Assembly: GCA_025458985.1 (NCBI GenBank)
Contig: JALORM010000075.1
Span: forward strand, 1-7,654
Reading direction: 5' to 3'
DNA from: Paracoccaceae bacterium
Lineage (GTDB): Bacteria > Pseudomonadota > Alphaproteobacteria > Rhodobacterales > Rhodobacteraceae
DNA length: 7,654 nucleotides
Every line of letters begins with the position of its first letter. The first letter of the stretch is position 1. Shown here piece after piece: positions 5,940 through 7,654 of this stretch. A program made the translations under genes and the position numbers. The notes beneath the pieces are model-generated. The model saw only the letters and a list, made by a program, of their open reading frames with translations. It made no database searches and was not told the origin of the DNA.

Positions 5940-6757
5940 GGCCGGACGAACTTCGCGCCGTTCTGGCCGGTGCGCAGCGGCGCGCCGTCCGTTCCCGGGC
6001 CGAAGACTCCGTCACCGGTGCCAAGCGCGGCGATCACGGCATCCAGGGTGCCGTCGATCTCGGCCGCAAGCGCGACGCGGCGCTGGTTGACCTCGGCCTT
6101 CGCCGAGACCACCGAGACGATCCGCGCCTCGCCGTCCTCGACCAGGAAGATCGGCGCCCCGGAGGCGCCGAAGTCGACGTCGCAGGACAGCATCAGCACC
6201 CGACGGTCTCGCGCCAGGACGCGGCAGACCTCTTCCAGCGAGGGCGCCTCGTCGCGGCCCGTCGCATAGGAAACGATGCCGACCTCGTCGCCCCAGCGCG
6301 CCCGGCTGGTCGTGGCGAAGGGCCGGATGGTCGAGTTGCGGATCGGCCGGTCAAGCTCCAGCACCGCCAGGTCGAAGGCGACGCGGTCGCGGGTCTCGAT
6401 GCCGTCGTAGACGTAGTCGGGATGCGCCGCGACGCGCCGGACCCGGCGGTAGGCCTCGGCGCGGCCGTTGCGCCAGCCGGCGACGAATTCGATCTCGGTC
6501 ACCGGCACGCGGCGCCCGGTCCGCGCATCATAGAGGCAGTGCGCTGCCGTCAGAACCCGGTCGGCTGCGATCAGCGCGCCGGTGCAGTAGCCCGCGCTGC
6601 CGAGGTTGACGCGCCCCACCGCCAGCCAGCCCTTGCCTTCTTCGCTGGTGGCAAGTTCCCGAAGCGGCCCTTCGGCCGCGGCCGGTCCCGCAAGCGTCAC
6701 GGCCAGACCCACGGCCAAGGCCAGGGCCGCCGCCCGCATACTCTGCACAAGAGCCAT
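5936..6757 (-). CDS. Secreted trypsin-like serine protease (S1 family), upstream paralogue
   Basis: A 273-aa exported protease with a signal peptide over residues 1-28 (hydrophobic core ALALAVGLAVTLAG, likely cut after PAAA). The catalytic triad is His73 in LTAAHC, Asp129 in FDLAVLEL and Ser199 in FGASGAPIF. As in its neighbour, the usual GDSGGP is replaced, here by GASGAP. Shared features such as SYATGRDEA (163-171) and CDV before the active Ser mark the two as paralogues, though overall similarity is moderate, so the duplication is old. The protein ends exactly with GAKFVRP (267-273). The start at 6757 has GGGAGG at 6762-6767 with short (4-nt) spacing; Met7 is an alternative that keeps the signal peptide. 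It follows glcF by 54 bp on the same strand, so it may have its own promoter there or be read from glcF. The substrate is unknown. Confidence 0.9.
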   Translation of the reverse strand: MALVQSMRAAALALAVGLAVTLAGPAAAEGPLRELATSEEGKGWLAVGRVNLGSAGYCTGALIAADRVLTAAHCLYDARTGRRVPVTEIEFVAGWRNGRAEAYRRVRRVAAHPDYVYDGIETRDRVAFDLAVLELDRPIRNSTIRPFATTSRARWGDEVGIVSYATGRDEAPSLEEVCRVLARDRRVLMLSCDVDFGASGAPIFLVEDGEARIVSVVSAKAEVNQRRVALAAEIDGTLDAVIAALGTGDGVFGPGTDGAPLRTGQNGAKFVRP

Positions 6758-6811
6758 CCTGCCTCCCGCGTCCTTCCCCCTTGGGCCATCTAGCGCGGCC
6801 CTGCGGCAGGA
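6758..6811 (-). other. Short gap between glcF and the protease pair
   Basis: This 54-bp gap holds the protease Shine-Dalgarno and a small CCTG-CCG-CAGG hairpin (6800-6810) just after the glcF stop. The hairpin has only 4 bp and no T-tract, so it is not a convincing terminator. I see no clear -35/-10 pair, so read-through from glcF into the proteases remains possible. Confidence 0.4.
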
Positions 6812-7654
6812 TTATGTCGCGTCGGGGGCCAGCGCGGAAGGCTTCGGCCCGCCTGTGGCCCAATCGAGCAGCTCGACCGTATGCACGACGGGCACAGTCG
6901 TCCCCGACCCGATCTGCATCATGCAGCCGATGTTGCCCGCCGCGATCACGTCCGGGGCCTTCGCCTCGAGCGTCCTGACCTTGCGCGCCTTGAGCTGACC
7001 CGAGATCTCGGGCTGCATCAGGTTGTAGGTCCCGGCCGAGCCGCAGCAGAGATGGCTGTCGGCCGGTTCCACCACCTCGAAGCCGGCGCGCTTCAGAAGC
7101 GCCTTGGGGTGATCCTTGATCTTCTGCCCGTGCTGGAGCGAGCAGGCCGCGTGGTAGGCGACGCGCATTGCCTTGGGCGCGCCTTCCGGCAGGCCAAGCT
7201 GCGCCAGGACCTCGCTGACGTCCTTGGCGATGGCGGCCACGGCGGCAGCGTCTGCGGCCAGCGGGTCGGTGCGGAACAAGTGGCCGTAGTCCTTGACGGT
7301 CGTCCCGCAGCCCGAGGTGTTGATCACGATGGCGTCCAGCCCGCCCGCCGTCATCTCGCGCCGCCAGGCCCGGATGTTCCGCGCGGCCGTGGCATGGCTT
7401 TCGGCGGTCTTGCCCATGTGGTGCGTCAGCGCCCCGCAGCAGCCCGCCCCTTCGGCGATCACCACCTCGCAGCCCAGCCGCGTCAGCAGACGGATCGTGG
7501 CGTCGTTGATGTCAGTGTTGAGCGCGCGCTGCGCGCAGCCCGTCATCAGCGCCACCCGCATCCGCCGCGCGCCTTCGGCAGGGAAGACCTGCGGGTCATC
7601 GTTGCGGCTGACCGGCGGGATCGACTTCGGCGCCATGTCCAGCATGGCGCGCAG
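6812..7654 (-). CDS. glcF: Glycolate oxidase iron-sulfur subunit GlcF, N-terminus missing
   Basis: The frame runs off the right edge; the last 280 residues and a TAA stop are visible (GlcF is typically a little over 400 aa). GlcF works with the flavin subunits GlcD and GlcE to oxidise glycolate to glyoxylate and pass electrons to the respiratory chain. Both cysteine-rich CCG domains are present. Numbered from the Met at 7645, the first has Cys37 (GCAQ), Cys69-Cys70-Gly (AGCCGAL) and SGCGTTVKDYG. The second has YHAACSLQHGQ, SHLCCGSAGTYN and NIGCMMQIG. These blocks match E. coli GlcF from memory, and SHLCCGSAGTY is very characteristic. The missing part should hold the two 4Fe-4S ferredoxin motifs. 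Met at 7645 is not the true start because conserved sequence continues upstream. glcE and glcD are expected just beyond the edge. LutA-type lactate subunits also have CCG domains but are shorter and fit less well. Confidence 0.92.
   Translation of the reverse strand: MRAMLDMAPKSIPPVSRNDDPQVFPAEGARRMRVALMTGCAQRALNTDINDATIRLLTRLGCEVVIAEGAGCCGALTHHMGKTAESHATAARNIRAWRREMTAGGLDAIVINTSGCGTTVKDYGHLFRTDPLAADAAAVAAIAKDVSEVLAQLGLPEGAPKAMRVAYHAACSLQHGQKIKDHPKALLKRAGFEVVEPADSHLCCGSAGTYNLMQPEISGQLKARKVRTLEAKAPDVIAAGNIGCMMQIGSGTTVPVVHTVELLDWATGGPKPSALAPDAT

Overview
The window is very GC-rich, with strong third-position G/C bias, dense same-strand gene packing and ATGA start/stop overlaps. Protein signatures point to an alphaproteobacterium, most likely a Rhodobacteraceae member: a GT14-type glycosyltransferase of the form common there, a GlcF subunit, and an alphaproteobacterial sigma factor/VWA pair. 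This lineage call is an inference from family resemblance. The DNA looks chromosomal. I see no insertion sequence, phage gene, tRNA, rRNA or CRISPR array.

Layout. The plus strand (1-4391) carries the 3' part of a GT14 (core-2/I-branching type) glycosyltransferase, a 126-aa HIT-family protein, an ECF-type sigma factor, and a 722-aa membrane-tethered VWA protein of the YfbK type. The VWA start codon overlaps the sigma-factor stop (ATGA). The minus strand (7654-4484, transcribed right to left) carries the C-terminal two thirds of glycolate oxidase iron-sulfur subunit GlcF, two tandem secreted trypsin-like serine proteases joined by an ATGA overlap, and an IbpA-like small heat-shock protein. The two blocks converge on a 92-bp gap holding two perfect hairpins.

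How the genes fit together. The sigma/VWA pair looks like a sigma factor with a membrane-bound regulator. Its short helical cytoplasmic N-terminus could hold the sigma factor, and a long Ala/Pro linker leads to a periplasmic VWA domain with an intact MIDAS metal site. The minus-strand block pairs two exported proteases with an ibpA gene that appears to have its own heat-shock control. A sigma-32-like promoter begins just after the upstream protease stop. It is followed by a roughly 95-nt leader with two strong hairpins and a Shine-Dalgarno hairpin carrying the UYGCU/AGGA signature of ROSE RNA thermometers. GlcF belongs to glycolate oxidation and is probably the last glc gene, with glcE/glcD outside the window.

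The observations most worth follow-up are the ROSE-like leader, the sigma/VWA unit as a candidate one-protein anti-sigma sensor, and a shared GA[K/R]FVRP motif at the ends of the two otherwise diverged proteases.
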